Source of the DNA: Takakia lepidozioides
Taxonomy: Eukaryota; Streptophyta; Takakiopsida; Takakiales; Takakiaceae
DNA: 64,000 nt
Direction: 5' to 3'
Assembly: GCA_030704615.1 (NCBI GenBank)
Contig: CM060733.1
Coordinates: 9,610,001-9,674,000, forward strand
Below, one piece after another: positions 63,978 through 64,000 of the stretch. The translations under genes were made by a program, and so were the position numbers. The notes under the pieces are model-generated. The model did not search any database and was not told where the DNA came from. It saw only the letters and a list, made by a program, of their open reading frames with translations. The first letter of the stretch is position 1. Each line of letters begins with the position of its first letter.

Positions 63978-64000
63978 ATATTTTCTTTTGAGGTGCGTGA

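Overview
This is nuclear DNA from a land plant, most likely a non-seed plant (moss, fern or lycophyte grade; I cannot narrow it further). The evidence is PLS-type pentatricopeptide repeat (PPR) proteins with a DYW RNA-editing domain, PDF motifs of the plant-specific organellar ssDNA-binding (OSB) family, an F-box/kelch-type gene, GT-AG introns, Arabidopsis-type TTTAGGG motifs, chromovirus retrotransposons and tRNA-derived SINE-like repeats. Only four loci look like intact genes. The rest is repeats and decayed mobile DNA.

Layout. 0.8-5.2 kb: PPR gene 1, whose DYW domain is cut short. 8.2 kb: an isolated 3' piece of a short-chain dehydrogenase gene. 14.5-15.1 kb: a reverse-strand PPR pseudogene. 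15.4-20.0 kb: PPR-DYW gene 2. 21.2-22.7 kb: PPR and OSB pseudogene pieces. 23.4-23.9 kb: an array of AGCGACCGCC hairpins. 24.1-34.6 kb: a decayed, AT-rich region with two multi-exon pseudogenes (one with a GGQH motif, one resembling a DUF7869-type transposase) and about a dozen CGCGATCGCG palindromes, several inside inferred introns. 34.9-36.1 kb: a fold-back-like inverted repeat. 36.6-44.3 kb: a PPR fragment joined to a chromovirus torn into two head-to-head halves, with a solo LTR inside its integrase. 44.3-46.2 kb: a second Ty3/gypsy integrase, interrupted by a SINE-like insertion. 48.3-49.0 kb: a pogo-like MITE. 52.0-57.2 kb: PPR-DYW gene 3 on the reverse strand. 57.8-60.5 kb: a retroelement polyprotein carrying a cytosine-5 DNA methyltransferase domain. 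62.2-64.0 kb: an F-box gene.

The most striking result is that each of the three PPR genes sits downstream of short exons encoding a transit-peptide-like leader and PDF motifs of OSB proteins. The PPR exon itself opens, directly after a plausible splice acceptor, with the second half of a PDF motif. In gene 3 all junction phases agree and the spliced product would be a PDF(x3)-PPR-E-DYW protein of about 1,330 residues. This looks like one ancestral fusion of an OSB gene with a PPR-DYW gene, later copied and rearranged within this window. The second notable item is the methyltransferase-bearing retroelement. All functional statements are inferred from sequence motifs read by eye. No search, alignment program or transcript data was available.
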